Assembly (NCBI GenBank): GCA_964621955.1
Contig: CAZUMN010000001.1
Coordinates: 7,500-71,499, forward strand
Length of the DNA: 64,000 nucleotides
From: Methanofastidiosum sp964621955
Lineage (GTDB): Archaea > Methanobacteriota_B > Thermococci > Methanofastidiosales > Methanofastidiosaceae
Reading direction: 5' to 3'
Made by a program: the position numbers and the translations under genes. Of this stretch, positions 35,425 to 45,182 are shown one piece after another. The first letter of the stretch is position 1, and every line of letters begins with the position of its first letter. Below the pieces are notes generated by a model. It was not told where the DNA came from and did no database searches. It worked only from the letters and a program-made list of their open reading frames with translations.

Positions 35425-35790
35425 TTAATCTCGTTCTACTAGGATAGTTTCCCCGTCTTTTACAAGATTTAGGTTATCTAAAGAGCCATCAATTTTTCCA
35501 AAAATATTAACTGCGCTTGCAGGCCTAATTTCCTTTTCTAGAGATGCAGGAGTTTTTCCAAAGAATATGCAGAATGCATCACCCTGCGGCCAGAATGCCA
35601 GATCTCCTTTATTTACAATTTCTTTTGGATTTTCGTATTCAACATGGACAGGAATTGAGAAATATATTTCTCCCCCCCATCTAAACCCCCTGGCTTTTAA
35701 TGGAAGTGATTCGTAAATAGCTTTTGCGGTTTCTGATTCGTCTAATATCGCTTTGAACTCAAATTTATCAGTTTTAATCTTTATTTGCAT
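35425..35790 (-). CDS. Cyclophilin-like fold protein (TM1367-like)
   Basis: The 121-residue beta-rich protein resembles the small archaeal/bacterial cyclophilin-like family represented by TM1367. Visible signatures are LDESETAKAIYESLPL, RWGGEIYFSIPV and KGDLAFWPQGDAFCIFFGKTP. Peptidyl-prolyl isomerase activity has not been shown for the family as far as I know. It lies between nop5 and pelA with a 24-bp gap to the former and none to the latter, so all three are probably co-transcribed. Confidence 0.85.
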   Translation of the reverse strand: MQIKIKTDKFEFKAILDESETAKAIYESLPLKARGFRWGGEIYFSIPVHVEYENPKEIVNKGDLAFWPQGDAFCIFFGKTPASLEKEIRPASAVNIFGKIDGSLDNLNLVKDGETILVERD

Positions 35791-35814
35791 AAAAGATAAT
35801 TATATGAAGAAGAT

Positions 35815-37005
35815 TTAAAATTTTCCTTTTTTAAATTTGGGTTTGTCAAATTTCTTTTTTGGTCTGCTATCAAACTTCCTCGTCATTTGTTTTTCTTTTT
35901 TAGGTGGTGCATTAGGGTACTTTTTTTCAATCTCGGATATTCTTTTCAATAAATCATTTCTAAGTGTATCCCCAATTAATTCCCCACTTGCATTGTCAAC
36001 TCTAGCCGCAATTGCAATTTTTGATGCAAGAGTCCTTGCAATTTTTCCTTTTTGCCACCATGGTGCTTTACTAATTTCTGGATTTTGGAGAATTATTCCA
36101 TATTTCGGTGGGTCTGCACCAGTCTTTAAATGCCTAAACAGAGCCTTTTCTGCGCCCATCAACTGTATAGTTGAAGATGGTTTACCTGATAAATTTTTAA
36201 GACCGCCAGCATGAGAGATAAGTTTAGCGGCAATAATTGGAGTTGCAACGATAGAGGTATTTGGTGCAACTTCATTTACCAGATTTGTAATGTAATTTTC
36301 CAAAATTTCCTTCTTGTTATACAAGATATCAATTAACTCTGCAATTTGTTTTATTTGCGATAGATCCTCATCAGATAATTCAACACCAAGTGATCTCTCA
36401 ATTATTTCATTATTAAGCGTAGATTCAAAAGATAGTAAATTCTTTTTTTCTAGGTACAGGGCCTTATTACCGATCTTAATAATAAATTCAATAAGATTCT
36501 TGTTATCGGGGATTGCTGAAACTGATTCAGGAAAATGTATTGAGTACCATTCTCTAATTCGCTCAAGAAATAGATTGATTGTTTCATCAAATTCGTTAAG
36601 TGAGTATACTGCATGAATAATAAGTTTGTCTTTTTCTCCTAATAGACTTGTGACTTTTATTCTTGCTAACTCTTGGAGAATAGTTTTTTGTTTTATTCGG
36701 TATTCGTCTTCACTGATCAGGACTTTTTCTAGATTATCGATATGGTGTTCCCTAAATAATTTCCCACCTTCATTTGGGAACATAAATTGAAATAAATTTT
36801 TGTCTTTTAAGTCATATTCTGAAAAAAAAGATGAATCAGGATTTCTTTCCAAGATTTTTTTTAATTCAAAAGGAACTATACCTTTTTCAAGTTTTATAAG
36901 TGATTTAACTGAAGATTTTGTATTTTTAGAAAAAGCTTCAAAATCATTAATCTTGCCTTTGTTATCCACAAGGTAAATGCCATTTACGTTCACACAAATA
37001 AACAT
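35815..37005 (-). CDS. nop5: C/D box RNP core protein Nop5/Nop56
   Basis: This protein bridges L7Ae and fibrillarin in box C/D RNPs that 2'-O-methylate rRNA and tRNA. It shows an N-terminal fibrillarin-binding domain, a long coiled coil (about 160-250) and the conserved NOP domain (APNTSIVATPIIAAKLISHA, then MGAEKALFRHLKTGADPPKY and ARVDNASGELIGD). The C-terminal tail is rich in Lys/Arg/Phe. I prefer the ATG at 37005, preceded by GGGGTATAG; an ATG nine codons upstream at 37032 has no visible ribosome-binding site. The fibrillarin gene, often its neighbour, is not adjacent here. Confidence 0.93.
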   Translation of the reverse strand: MFICVNVNGIYLVDNKGKINDFEAFSKNTKSSVKSLIKLEKGIVPFELKKILERNPDSSFFSEYDLKDKNLFQFMFPNEGGKLFREHHIDNLEKVLISEDEYRIKQKTILQELARIKVTSLLGEKDKLIIHAVYSLNEFDETINLFLERIREWYSIHFPESVSAIPDNKNLIEFIIKIGNKALYLEKKNLLSFESTLNNEIIERSLGVELSDEDLSQIKQIAELIDILYNKKEILENYITNLVNEVAPNTSIVATPIIAAKLISHAGGLKNLSGKPSSTIQLMGAEKALFRHLKTGADPPKYGIILQNPEISKAPWWQKGKIARTLASKIAIAARVDNASGELIGDTLRNDLLKRISEIEKKYPNAPPKKEKQMTRKFDSRPKKKFDKPKFKKGKF

Positions 37006-37156
37006 GTATTCACTATACCCCAAATATATCATTTTTTTAAATGTTTTTTGGATTATTGCTTCTTTTTAGGAGTTTAAAGATACCTAATACAGTTAAAATA
37101 AGATAAAGAAATACCCCCGCAAGAAGACCTTAAAATAATAAGATTTTCTATTGAGA

Positions 37157-37399
37157 TTACCCTGCTCCAGAACAGCCGTCATCCCCTGGATTATAATCTG
37201 CTTTCACGCCAACAATACCCGGGGTGGAGTATTTTCCACAGCATTCTTCAATTAATTTCTCTGATTTCAGCTCTTTGCCACATGCTTTAACATCATCAAT
37301 AGAGGATTTAGTTATGTCTGATATTTTTTCTGGAGATATTTCGCCTCTTTGGTAAATAAGTGTAAGAATTTTTGATTTAAGTTCACTATTGCATCCCAT
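37157..37399 (-). CDS. Small winged-helix protein with C-terminal cysteines
   Basis: The 80-residue protein looks like a minimal winged helix (LIYQRGEISPEKISDITKSS, then KELKSEKLIEECCGKYSTPG). It ends in GDDGCSGAG and has six cysteines in all. It may be a small metal- or redox-responsive regulator. No family was recognised. It lies alone, 157 bp upstream of nop5's start region in the same direction, with an A/T-rich gap between. Confidence 0.6.
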   Translation of the reverse strand: MGCNSELKSKILTLIYQRGEISPEKISDITKSSIDDVKACGKELKSEKLIEECCGKYSTPGIVGVKADYNPGDDGCSGAG

Positions 37400-37439
37400 A
37401 AATTCACCTATAAAAAAATAGAAAAAATAATATATAAAT

Positions 37440-37997
37440 TTATTGACCTATTGGTAGAATTTCCCTACCGTATGTTTCATTGATTACTTCTGCTGCGGAT
37501 AAGTATAATGCTGCCAATGCCGTAAATATTCCTTCATATCCTGCTATTGTGTGCACAGTGTGATTAAATTGACCTATAGCTAACAGGAAGAAAAGAATTG
37601 TCAAGGAAATGAATACTACCTGTAATGCTTTATTTTTCTTTAGAGTAGCTATTGTCATATAGGCAGTGAAAAGACCCCACGCGCCTAGAAATACGGCAAG
37701 TCCTGCCTTTGGCACTGGCGCTATTGCACCTGAAAATTGAAGTAAAAACATTAGTGCGAGACCAAGCCAAAAAGCACCGTATGAGGTGAATGCTGTAGCA
37801 CCAAATGTGTTGCCTTTTTTCATTTCCCACATACCTGCATATACTTGACATGCACCACCATAGAATATACCCATCGGTAAAACCATTCCTATACTTTCAG
37901 CAGGGATAATCTCTGCATTGACAAAATTCAAAATAAGGGTGGTCAACCCAAACGCAGCAAGCCCTAGTGGGCCTGGATTAGCAATTTTTTCTGACAT
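37440..37997 (-). CDS. GPR1/FUN34/SatP family acetate transporter
   Basis: The protein is about 185 residues with six hydrophobic helices. It has the family signature NPGPLGLAAFGLTTLILNF at the N-terminus and GGACQVYAGMWEMKKGNTFGA, AFTSYGAFWLGLAL later. Members carry acetate or succinate across the membrane. The start at 37997 matches family N-termini; the longer form from 38018 adds seven hydrophobic residues. With the ADP-forming acetate-CoA ligase at 0.9-3.0 kb it suggests that acetate is taken up or excreted. Confidence 0.92.
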   Translation of the reverse strand: MSEKIANPGPLGLAAFGLTTLILNFVNAEIIPAESIGMVLPMGIFYGGACQVYAGMWEMKKGNTFGATAFTSYGAFWLGLALMFLLQFSGAIAPVPKAGLAVFLGAWGLFTAYMTIATLKKNKALQVVFISLTILFFLLAIGQFNHTVHTIAGYEGIFTALAALYLSAAEVINETYGREILPIGQ

Positions 37998-38036
37998 AAT
38001 AACCAGTTTTAGGAACAAAATAAGTATATAAAAAAG

Positions 38037-38393
38037 TTACTGTTTACCCTGGAGGACATCTTGGATTACGTTATGAATCTGCTTAACAAGGAAAGGTTTT
38101 TGGATGACAGTTGCGGCTCCAGCGTCAATTGCTTCTTTGAATCTTTCTCTGTATGCAGATACACCTATTACGGCAACATTTGGATTTTTTGCTTTGGCAT
38201 GTTTTGTAACTTCAACTCCAGATACATCTGGGAGTCTTATATCTACTATTATCACTTCAGGATTTTCTCTATCAAAAATCTCAATAGCTTCTCTACCACT
38301 TTCAGTAGTAAACACTATATAGTCTTTACTTAATATTAAATCATATAATTCAAGAAGTTCAACTTCGTCTTCTACAACGAGTACCTTTAGCAT
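38037..38393 (-). CDS. Stand-alone response regulator receiver (CheY-like)
   Basis: The 118-residue protein is a single receiver domain with no output domain. It has the acidic pair in VVEDEVELLELY, the phospho-acceptor Asp in IIVDIRLPDVSG (about residue 52), the switch Ser/Thr in VIGVSAYRE and the conserved Lys in VIQKPFL. No histidine kinase or chemotaxis gene is in the window, so its partner is unknown. Confidence 0.92.
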   Translation of the reverse strand: MLKVLVVEDEVELLELYDLILSKDYIVFTTESGREAIEIFDRENPEVIIVDIRLPDVSGVEVTKHAKAKNPNVAVIGVSAYRERFKEAIDAGAATVIQKPFLVKQIHNVIQDVLQGKQ

Positions 38394-38481
38394 TATATAA
38401 TAATGAATTCACTTATTTAAAACTCTTTCTGATTGGCATTATATAAGTTAATTTTTTAAATATTCCTTAGAATGGTGAGAT

Positions 38482-39135
38482 ATGGAGAAGATAAAACTTG
38501 ATTTTCACATTCATTCTTATAATTCTCCTGATGGAAATATGAAACCTAAAGAAATTCTTGAAGCTGCAATGTCAAAAGGTCTCGATGTGATTTCTGTTAC
38601 GGATCACAATTCTACAAAAGGCGGTATTGAAACAAGAGATTATGCTGAAAAAAAAGACCTCTCCATTAAGGTATTGGTCGGTCAGGAAGTAAAAACACTC
38701 TCAGGGGAAATTATAGTACTAAATCTTGAAGAAGAAATTCCCAAGGACATGACTTTAGAAGAAACTATTGCTTACGGAAAAAAAGGCTTCATAATTGCTC
38801 CGCATCCTTTTGATAAATTTAGAAAAGGCGTTGGGGATGACCTAGATTCCATTAATGTCAAAATTGACGCCATCGAAATTTTTAATAGTAGAACTCTTTT
38901 ATCTGCACACAATAGACTTGCAGAGGCCTATGCAAAGAGTAATAATATTCCAGGGGTAGCAGGATCAGATTCTCATTTTTCTGAAGAGCTTGGTTCCTCT
39001 TATTTTATTCTAGAATCGAAAACAACAACAACTTCTATATTCAAAAGTATAAAAGAAGGAAAAATATCTATTCATGGAAGACAAACTGGGGTTAAACCCC
39101 ATCTAAAGACTAGCATGATCTCCCTTTTCAAATAG
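38482..39135 (+). CDS. PHP-domain metal-dependent phosphoesterase
   Basis: The 217-residue protein shows the four PHP motifs: FHIHSYNSPDG (I), VTDHNSTKGG (II), GQEVKT with APHPFDKF (III) and GSDSHFSEELG (IV). They form a multi-metal phosphoesterase site. Family members hydrolyse nucleotide or sugar phosphates, and a few act in DNA repair. Its last 8 bases overlap the end of the convergent UbiA gene. Confidence 0.9.
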   Translation: MEKIKLDFHIHSYNSPDGNMKPKEILEAAMSKGLDVISVTDHNSTKGGIETRDYAEKKDLSIKVLVGQEVKTLSGEIIVLNLEEEIPKDMTLEETIAYGKKGFIIAPHPFDKFRKGVGDDLDSINVKIDAIEIFNSRTLLSAHNRLAEAYAKSNNIPGVAGSDSHFSEELGSSYFILESKTTTTSIFKSIKEGKISIHGRQTGVKPHLKTSMISLFK

Positions 39136-40021
39136 CATGCCTTAGTATTTCTTTGATATGGCTTGAATATATTAATATTGTATCATTTGTCGCTGTAACG
39201 GTAGGGGATGAAAGCAAAAGAAATGATAACAAGATAATTATAAGCCCTGCATACATAAAAGCAAAGTTCACCTTCGTCCCTAGGTAATCCTTAGATAGAT
39301 TGTAAAACAAGATTGTTGGCACCGACATAGCTAGTATTAATAAAAACACCACAGGAAATGCGTACATGAAGAAAGATATTAGTAAAAATCCGACTAGTAA
39401 TAACGAAAGTGGGAATACCCTTAGCTTGTTTTCTTTAATTATTTCTTTAGCATTAACTGTGTTATTCTTGTAGTATAAGAACAGTAGTGAGTATCCTATT
39501 GATAATGAAATAACGAATGGAAAGGGGAATCCCTGGAAACTGCTTGTAAAAAGGAACCAGCCGCTAGAAAATTTCAATATCTGCATAACAGTAATGAGTA
39601 TTAAACCGGTGTTTTTGTGATTTTTGAGTCTTATTGAGGGATAGGAATATAGTAGATTTAATGCAATTACTGCTGCAAATATACCAAAAAAGTTCATGCC
39701 TGCTAAAAATGATAATGTTGTTCCTAAAATAGATAAAACAATGATAAGGTACTTAGCCGTCTGAATTGATATACTTCCATTGGCTATGGCTTTCCAAGAT
39801 ATTTTCATCATATTCTTTTTATCATCTTCATAATCAGTTAGATCATTGAACAGATAAATTGCCCCTAGGCCCAAGGATAATCCTGATGCTCCCAGCACTA
39901 TTTTTAGTAAGTTATAATCTCCAGTTAAACTCGCATAAATAATAACACCAAAAAGGAACTGAAGGATATTCTTAGGGGCATTAAGAGTAGCAGAATTATA
40001 AATAATTGCCCTATACGTCAT
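39128..40021 (-). CDS. UbiA family prenyltransferase
   Basis: The protein is about 297 residues with eight to nine membrane helices. The first metal-binding motif is clear (YLFNDLTDYEDDKKN). A second region begins LLYSYPSIRLKNHKN, where the usual second acidic motif is weak. The start RAIIYNSATLNAPKNILQFL resembles decaprenylphosphoryl-ribose synthase-type members. In archaea, UbiA proteins make archaeol lipids or quinone-like cofactors; I cannot say which here. The ATG at 40021 is preferred to a TTG four codons upstream. Confidence 0.85.
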   Translation of the reverse strand: MTYRAIIYNSATLNAPKNILQFLFGVIIYASLTGDYNLLKIVLGASGLSLGLGAIYLFNDLTDYEDDKKNMMKISWKAIANGSISIQTAKYLIIVLSILGTTLSFLAGMNFFGIFAAVIALNLLYSYPSIRLKNHKNTGLILITVMQILKFSSGWFLFTSSFQGFPFPFVISLSIGYSLLFLYYKNNTVNAKEIIKENKLRVFPLSLLLVGFLLISFFMYAFPVVFLLILAMSVPTILFYNLSKDYLGTKVNFAFMYAGLIIILLSFLLLSSPTVTATNDTILIYSSHIKEILRHAI

Positions 40022-40105
40022 AGAATTACTCAACTTATGTTTATTTATAAATATTCCCTTTAGAGTATATATAGATAAATTAAAAAATATATATAAAAAT
40101 AAGAA

Positions 40106-40366
40106 CTAGTACGAACACAGAATAGGTGGCATACTACAATTATTTTCTATAAGTGAAGTCAGCATATCCCTTGAATTTTCATACCACTCTGGGTCGTCAT
40201 GCTTTGTCCGCGATAAGAATCTTTCAGAATTTTTGTCTATAAGAAAAATCCTATCTTTTTCCTTTTTTTCCCACACTTCAATTTCTCCTTTAACTGAACA
40301 CATGCTGCCCAAATAGTAACATGATTTAATTATAAATCCGTAGGCTTGATCAAATTCATTTGCCAT
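40106..40366 (-). CDS. Small hypothetical cytosolic protein
   Basis: The 86-residue protein has an N-terminal helix with two cysteines (SCYYLGSMCSVKG), a charged middle and a C-terminal Cys pair (ENNCSMPPILCSY). No signal peptide or membrane helix is seen. No family was recognised. Its upstream DNA has A/T-rich promoter-like sequence. Coding is plausible from amino-acid composition, not proven. Confidence 0.5.
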   Translation of the reverse strand: MANEFDQAYGFIIKSCYYLGSMCSVKGEIEVWEKKEKDRIFLIDKNSERFLSRTKHDDPEWYENSRDMLTSLIENNCSMPPILCSY

Positions 40367-40549
40367 GAATAACCTAATTAGTAAGTGAGTAAAAGACTAG
40401 AGAGAGTATGAGTTACTAATTTTTATTATATAAAAATTAATTAAGTTGCTATTTTTGAATATGGAGAAATATGACAGCCTTAATTATCCTAAACGTATTC
40501 TTAAGTTGCACATTAACCATATAAATAGATATTTTACTTTTTTCGAATA

Positions 40550-41881
40550 ATGAACTTTAAAATGACACGAAATCGTTACATACTGATTTTAATAATTGTA
40601 TCAGTTATTTCTCTTGCTTATTATGTTCCACATTATGGGCTCATATATGACGGAGGTTTGTACGCCTCTTTAGGATACTCTTTAATCAGCGGAAACGGGT
40701 ATACATTTAGTGGCTACCCTGGAGATGTGCCTCCAATATTACCTCTTTTTCTTGCACTTTTTATTGGTATCTTTGGAGAAAAGGGAATATATTTAGTAGT
40801 GCCTTTATTCTCAGTAATTCACACGATTCTTTGTTTTCTTATTTTAGAGAAAAGAGCTTCTATGGAATTGGGATTTTTAGGATCATTGTATATTTTTTTT
40901 ACCCCTATTATCTTTTACGATTCAATTAATGTAATTCGTGAGATTCCTTTGTTAACTTTTGTCATGGCTTCTTATCTGGTCTTTTTATGGAAAGATAATT
41001 CGTATAAGAAACATGCATTGTTAGGTATTCTGATTGGGGTATCGTTCCTAACAAAATCAGTGGGAGTCTTGTATACATCGCCCATCATTTTTTATTATTT
41101 GATTAAAAAGGACAAAAAAGTTGCAATTAATATACTATCTTCTGTGTTAATAGTCCTTCCATGGGCAATGTGGTCTTATTCCCATTTCCAAACTCCCTTT
41201 GTTTCACATTCTGCGTATCTAATGCCTCAAATGGGATCAAATATTATTACTTTTTTCACTAGAACTTTACCAATATTTCTCCTAGGATCGTTTATACCTA
41301 TATTGCCTCTGTCGATACTCGGAATAAAAAAATCTGAGAAAACATTATTATTATTTGGATTCTTTGTGTTTATATCTGCATTTTTATGGCCAGTTCAAGA
41401 AGCAAGATACTTACTTGCAGGGTATTTCCTTCTGGCTTATCTAGCATTGTTATACCTTAAAGACAAGAGAAAAAATATAGCTATTGCTTTCATGGTAATA
41501 GCAGTATTATTTCAGTTTGGTGCAACTGTATCCGTATTACAAACAAGTGTTGTTTCATATGGCCTTCTAGATGAAGCGGGGCAATGGCTTAGGGAGAATA
41601 CGGATGAAAATTCAACAGTGATGACACAATCATTTAGACAAATTCACTTTTTTTCTCATAGAAAGATTTATCAAATACCTCAAGACCAAGCTCTATTTCA
41701 AAAAACTCTTGAAGTATACCAAATAGAATATGTAGTTATCGACTCATACGAAAAAACAACTCCCCAGTATGCAAGAGAATTTTTTAATGAATTGGAACCT
41801 CTAGTTACTTTCAAAGATAAGGTGGGTATTGTTAATATTTACAGGTCTCCTTATTATAACTCTAGTAAGATTGACAAGTGA
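40550..41881 (+). CDS. ArnT/PMT-like membrane glycosyltransferase (GT39/GT83 type)
   Basis: The 443-residue protein has about eleven membrane helices. The first external loop contains the acidic residue typical of GT-C enzymes (YGLIYDGGLYASLGYSLISG), followed by PGDVPPILPLFLA. A soluble C-terminal part (about 350-443) has LLDEAGQWLRENTDENSTVM. Such enzymes move a sugar from a polyprenyl phosphate carrier to protein, lipid or glycan outside the cell. Neighbours do not reveal the acceptor. Confidence 0.85.
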   Translation: MNFKMTRNRYILILIIVSVISLAYYVPHYGLIYDGGLYASLGYSLISGNGYTFSGYPGDVPPILPLFLALFIGIFGEKGIYLVVPLFSVIHTILCFLILEKRASMELGFLGSLYIFFTPIIFYDSINVIREIPLLTFVMASYLVFLWKDNSYKKHALLGILIGVSFLTKSVGVLYTSPIIFYYLIKKDKKVAINILSSVLIVLPWAMWSYSHFQTPFVSHSAYLMPQMGSNIITFFTRTLPIFLLGSFIPILPLSILGIKKSEKTLLLFGFFVFISAFLWPVQEARYLLAGYFLLAYLALLYLKDKRKNIAIAFMVIAVLFQFGATVSVLQTSVVSYGLLDEAGQWLRENTDENSTVMTQSFRQIHFFSHRKIYQIPQDQALFQKTLEVYQIEYVVIDSYEKTTPQYAREFFNELEPLVTFKDKVGIVNIYRSPYYNSSKIDK

Positions 41882-42469
41882 TTATTTCTTAATGAGAAGA
41901 TATCTCATATATGAAAAAAATTTGGTAATCCCATTACTAGATTTTTCAAATATCCTCTCAAAGAGCATAACTGCATCCATAAAAAGACAAAAACTAAACA
42001 TATTAAATTTGCACATGGAATCTGTTATTTCCCTTTGAGACATTCCACTAAAAACCATATAGTATCCAACTAGAAGAATTGTAATAAATGCTAGTGAGTA
42101 ACTAATTATTATATTACTCTGTACTAAAATAAGATATTCGTTGCCTATAACAAAATCTAGATCTACTATTGCATTAATTGCAGTTATTATAATTAGCAAT
42201 CCACTTAAGGCATAAAAAATCGGAGAAACATACTTTAGACGAGAGTTAATATCTCTTAAGATTAATCCAAAGAATACGGTTATTAGAAGAAATGTGAGCA
42301 GTATAAAGTTCCTGTTTAAAAATCCTATTATTTTATTAAAAAATAAATATGAAACTAAGGCTGAAATAAGATTTAGTATTGCCAATATTAAGAAAATTAA
42401 GAATAGACCACTTAATTTCGTCAGGATTGATTTTCTTAAAGGATTAGCATACTGTTTTGTCACGTACAC
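41882..42469 (-). CDS. Multi-pass membrane protein of unknown function
   Basis: The 195-residue protein has five hydrophobic segments and a basic C-terminus (FFSYMRYLLIKK). It starts at GTG (42469; another GTG lies two codons later). It abuts the glycosyltransferase stop directly in the convergent orientation. No family was recognised. Composition and hydrophobic pattern are those of a real membrane protein. Confidence 0.6.
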   Translation of the reverse strand: MYVTKQYANPLRKSILTKLSGLFLIFLILAILNLISALVSYLFFNKIIGFLNRNFILLTFLLITVFFGLILRDINSRLKYVSPIFYALSGLLIIITAINAIVDLDFVIGNEYLILVQSNIIISYSLAFITILLVGYYMVFSGMSQREITDSMCKFNMFSFCLFMDAVMLFERIFEKSSNGITKFFSYMRYLLIKK

Positions 42470-42549
42470 TTATTGATTTTACCTACTATTAAATTTAATT
42501 ATTTTATTTTAGTATTAAGCTTTTAAGGGAATGTTTTAATAAGTAATAA

Positions 42550-45099
42550 ATGAATGAGTTTGATGCTACTAAGCTAAAAGGCTTATCTGAAGAAGAAGTG
42601 ATTCAAAGATTAGAAGTTGAAGGTTACAATGAGCTTCCTTCTAAAAAGAAAAAGACAGGCCTACATATAGCTTTTGAAGTCATTCGTGAACCTATGTTCC
42701 TTCTACTAGTAGCTTGTGGTACAATTTATTTTATTCTCGGAGATATTCAAGAAGGAATTATGCTACTCTTTTTCGTATTTGTTATAATTGGAATTACTTT
42801 TTATCAAGAAAGAAAAACGGAAAGAGCTTTAGAAGCTTTAAGAGATTTATCGAGCCCACGTGCATCAGTAATAAGGAATGGAGAACAAAAACGTATTGCC
42901 GGAAGAGAAGTTGTTAGAGGAGATATATTAATTCTTTCCGAAGGGGATCGTGTGCCTGCAGACTCTATTCTACTAAATTGTAGTAATTTCTTTACAGATG
43001 AATCCTTATTGACCGGTGAATCTGTACCAGTACGGAAATCTAAATGTAAAGAAATAGTACAAATGATTCCACCCGGTGGTGATGGCTTGCCTTTCGTCTA
43101 TTCAGGAACTCTAGTAGTGAAAGGCCAAGGAGTTGCACAAGTAGAATCTACGGGCATTAAAACAGAAATTGGCAGAATCGGTAAAGCCCTACAATCCTTA
43201 GATCAAGAAGGAACTCATTTGCAAAAAGAAACAAAAAATATTATCAAATATTTCTCGACTGCTGGTTTTTTACTTTGTTTAATTATTATTATTTTCTACG
43301 GATTATCAAGAGGAAACTGGATTCAAGGAATTCTAGCAGGTATAACTCTTGCTATGGCTATACTTCCTGAAGAATTCCCAGTAGTATTGACAGTATTCTT
43401 GGCCCTTGGTGCATGGAGGATATCCCAGAACAGAGTCCTTACTAGGAGAGTACCGGCCATAGAAACTCTTGGTTCGGCGACAGTGCTTTGTGTAGACAAA
43501 ACAGGGACTTTGACCCAAAATCGTATGACCGTCAAGAAGATAGTGTCTGTTAGAAATACATATGAGATAAATTATGACTCTAAGCAGTCTATACCTGAGG
43601 AATTTCATCAAATAGTCGAGTTTAGTATTTTAGCTAGTCAAAAAGAGCCTTTTGATCCAATGGAGAAAGCATTCAAAGAATTGGGAAATCATTATCTTTT
43701 TGATACTGAACATATCCATAATGATTGGAAGTTAATGATGGAGTATCCATTATCTGAAGACTTATTGGCTATGTCGCATGTATGGAAATCCCCTGATGGA
43801 AAAGACTATATTATATCTGCCAAAGGTGCCCCTGAGGCCATTATTGATTTGTGTCATCTTGAAGAAGCTAGAAAAAATCAGATTCTTTCAGATGTTGATA
43901 AACTTGCAAAAGAAGGCTTAAGAGTATTGGGCGTGGCAAGATCAGATTTCAAAGATATCGATTTGCCTACTAAACAGCATGATTTCAAATTTGATTTTTT
44001 AGGACTTTTAGGGCTAATGGACCCTATCCGGCCATCTGTACCTAATGCAGTAAAAGAATGCTATGGTGCAGGCATTAAAATTATAATGATTACCGGTGAT
44101 TATCCAAGTACCGCACAAAACATAGGTAAACAGATTGGATTGAAAAATCCGGAGAAAATTGTTACGGGACAAGAATTAGATAAAATGACAGATGATGAGC
44201 TTCAAAAGATAATTAAAGATATTACTATTTTTGCAAGGGTAGTCCCAGAACAAAAGTTAAGAATAGTCAATGCCCTGAAATTTAACGGCGAAATCGTTGC
44301 TATGACTGGTGACGGCGTAAATGACGCACCTGCCCTAAAATCTTCAAATATTGGGATAGCTATGGGGGGGCGAGGTACAGATGTTGCCAGAGAGTCTGCG
44401 GATCTTGTATTGCTTGATGACGATTTTTCATCAATAGTTAAGTCTGTTAGAATGGGCCGTAGAATTTTTGATAATTTAAAAAAAGCTATGGCATATATTT
44501 TGGCTATACATGTCCCGATTGCAGGCATGTCACTAATACCCGTTCTTCTCAAGATGCCGTTAGTTCTATTGCCCGTGCATATAGTGTTTCTTGAATTAAT
44601 AATAGATCCTTCATGTTCCGTTGTTTTTGAAGCTGAACCTGAAGAGGCCAATGTCATGAATAGGCCGCCAAGAAGTCCAAAAGAAAATATTTTCGGAAGA
44701 TCAACAGCTTTGTTGAGTTTTTTACAAGGATTTAGCGTTTTAATTATTGTTTTAGTAACTTACATTATTGTATTAAGTAGAGGGCAAGGAGAAATGGAAG
44801 CCAGAGCCTTTACATTTACGACCCTAATCGTTGCAAACTTAGCATTAATATTCACCAATAGATCTTGGACAAGAACAATATTAAAGACACTCAAATCACC
44901 AAATTCAGCGCTTTGGTATGTTACATTTGGGGCATTAATATTTTTAGGTATGGTATTATATATCCCCTTCCTTAGAGATTTGTTTCTCTTATCCATACTC
45001 CATATTAATGATCTCTTGATATGTCTTGTATTAGGAGTAATCGGTGTACTGTGGTTTGAAGTACTTAAAATTATTAGATTGAAAGTAAGTAGTAATTAA
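42550..45099 (+). CDS. Cation-transporting P-type ATPase
   Basis: The 849-residue P2-like ATPase has the actuator loop TDESLLTGESVPV, the phosphorylated Asp in CVDKTGTLTQNRM, the hinge MTGDGVNDAPALKSSNIGIA and about eight to ten membrane helices. Helix M4 carries PEEFPVVLTVFLALG where classical calcium pumps have PEGLP. This variant is common in prokaryotic members whose ion is uncertain. Calcium or another divalent cation is likely. A pump of this size normally acts as a single subunit. Confidence 0.93.
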   Translation: MNEFDATKLKGLSEEEVIQRLEVEGYNELPSKKKKTGLHIAFEVIREPMFLLLVACGTIYFILGDIQEGIMLLFFVFVIIGITFYQERKTERALEALRDLSSPRASVIRNGEQKRIAGREVVRGDILILSEGDRVPADSILLNCSNFFTDESLLTGESVPVRKSKCKEIVQMIPPGGDGLPFVYSGTLVVKGQGVAQVESTGIKTEIGRIGKALQSLDQEGTHLQKETKNIIKYFSTAGFLLCLIIIIFYGLSRGNWIQGILAGITLAMAILPEEFPVVLTVFLALGAWRISQNRVLTRRVPAIETLGSATVLCVDKTGTLTQNRMTVKKIVSVRNTYEINYDSKQSIPEEFHQIVEFSILASQKEPFDPMEKAFKELGNHYLFDTEHIHNDWKLMMEYPLSEDLLAMSHVWKSPDGKDYIISAKGAPEAIIDLCHLEEARKNQILSDVDKLAKEGLRVLGVARSDFKDIDLPTKQHDFKFDFLGLLGLMDPIRPSVPNAVKECYGAGIKIIMITGDYPSTAQNIGKQIGLKNPEKIVTGQELDKMTDDELQKIIKDITIFARVVPEQKLRIVNALKFNGEIVAMTGDGVNDAPALKSSNIGIAMGGRGTDVARESADLVLLDDDFSSIVKSVRMGRRIFDNLKKAMAYILAIHVPIAGMSLIPVLLKMPLVLLPVHIVFLELIIDPSCSVVFEAEPEEANVMNRPPRSPKENIFGRSTALLSFLQGFSVLIIVLVTYIIVLSRGQGEMEARAFTFTTLIVANLALIFTNRSWTRTILKTLKSPNSALWYVTFGALIFLGMVLYIPFLRDLFLLSILHINDLLICLVLGVIGVLWFEVLKIIRLKVSSN

Positions 45100-45182
45100 T
45101 AATTTCATCTCCATTATAAAAGGAAAACTTATAAATATAAACGACAAATGTCTAATATTGTATCAACAATCGGTGATAATAT

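Noticed and set aside
37033..37156. Short minus-strand hydrophobic frame (GLLAGVFLYLILTVLGIF) between nop5 and the small winged-helix gene
   Set aside because: It has an in-frame stop immediately upstream and no start codon, so at most it is a remnant.
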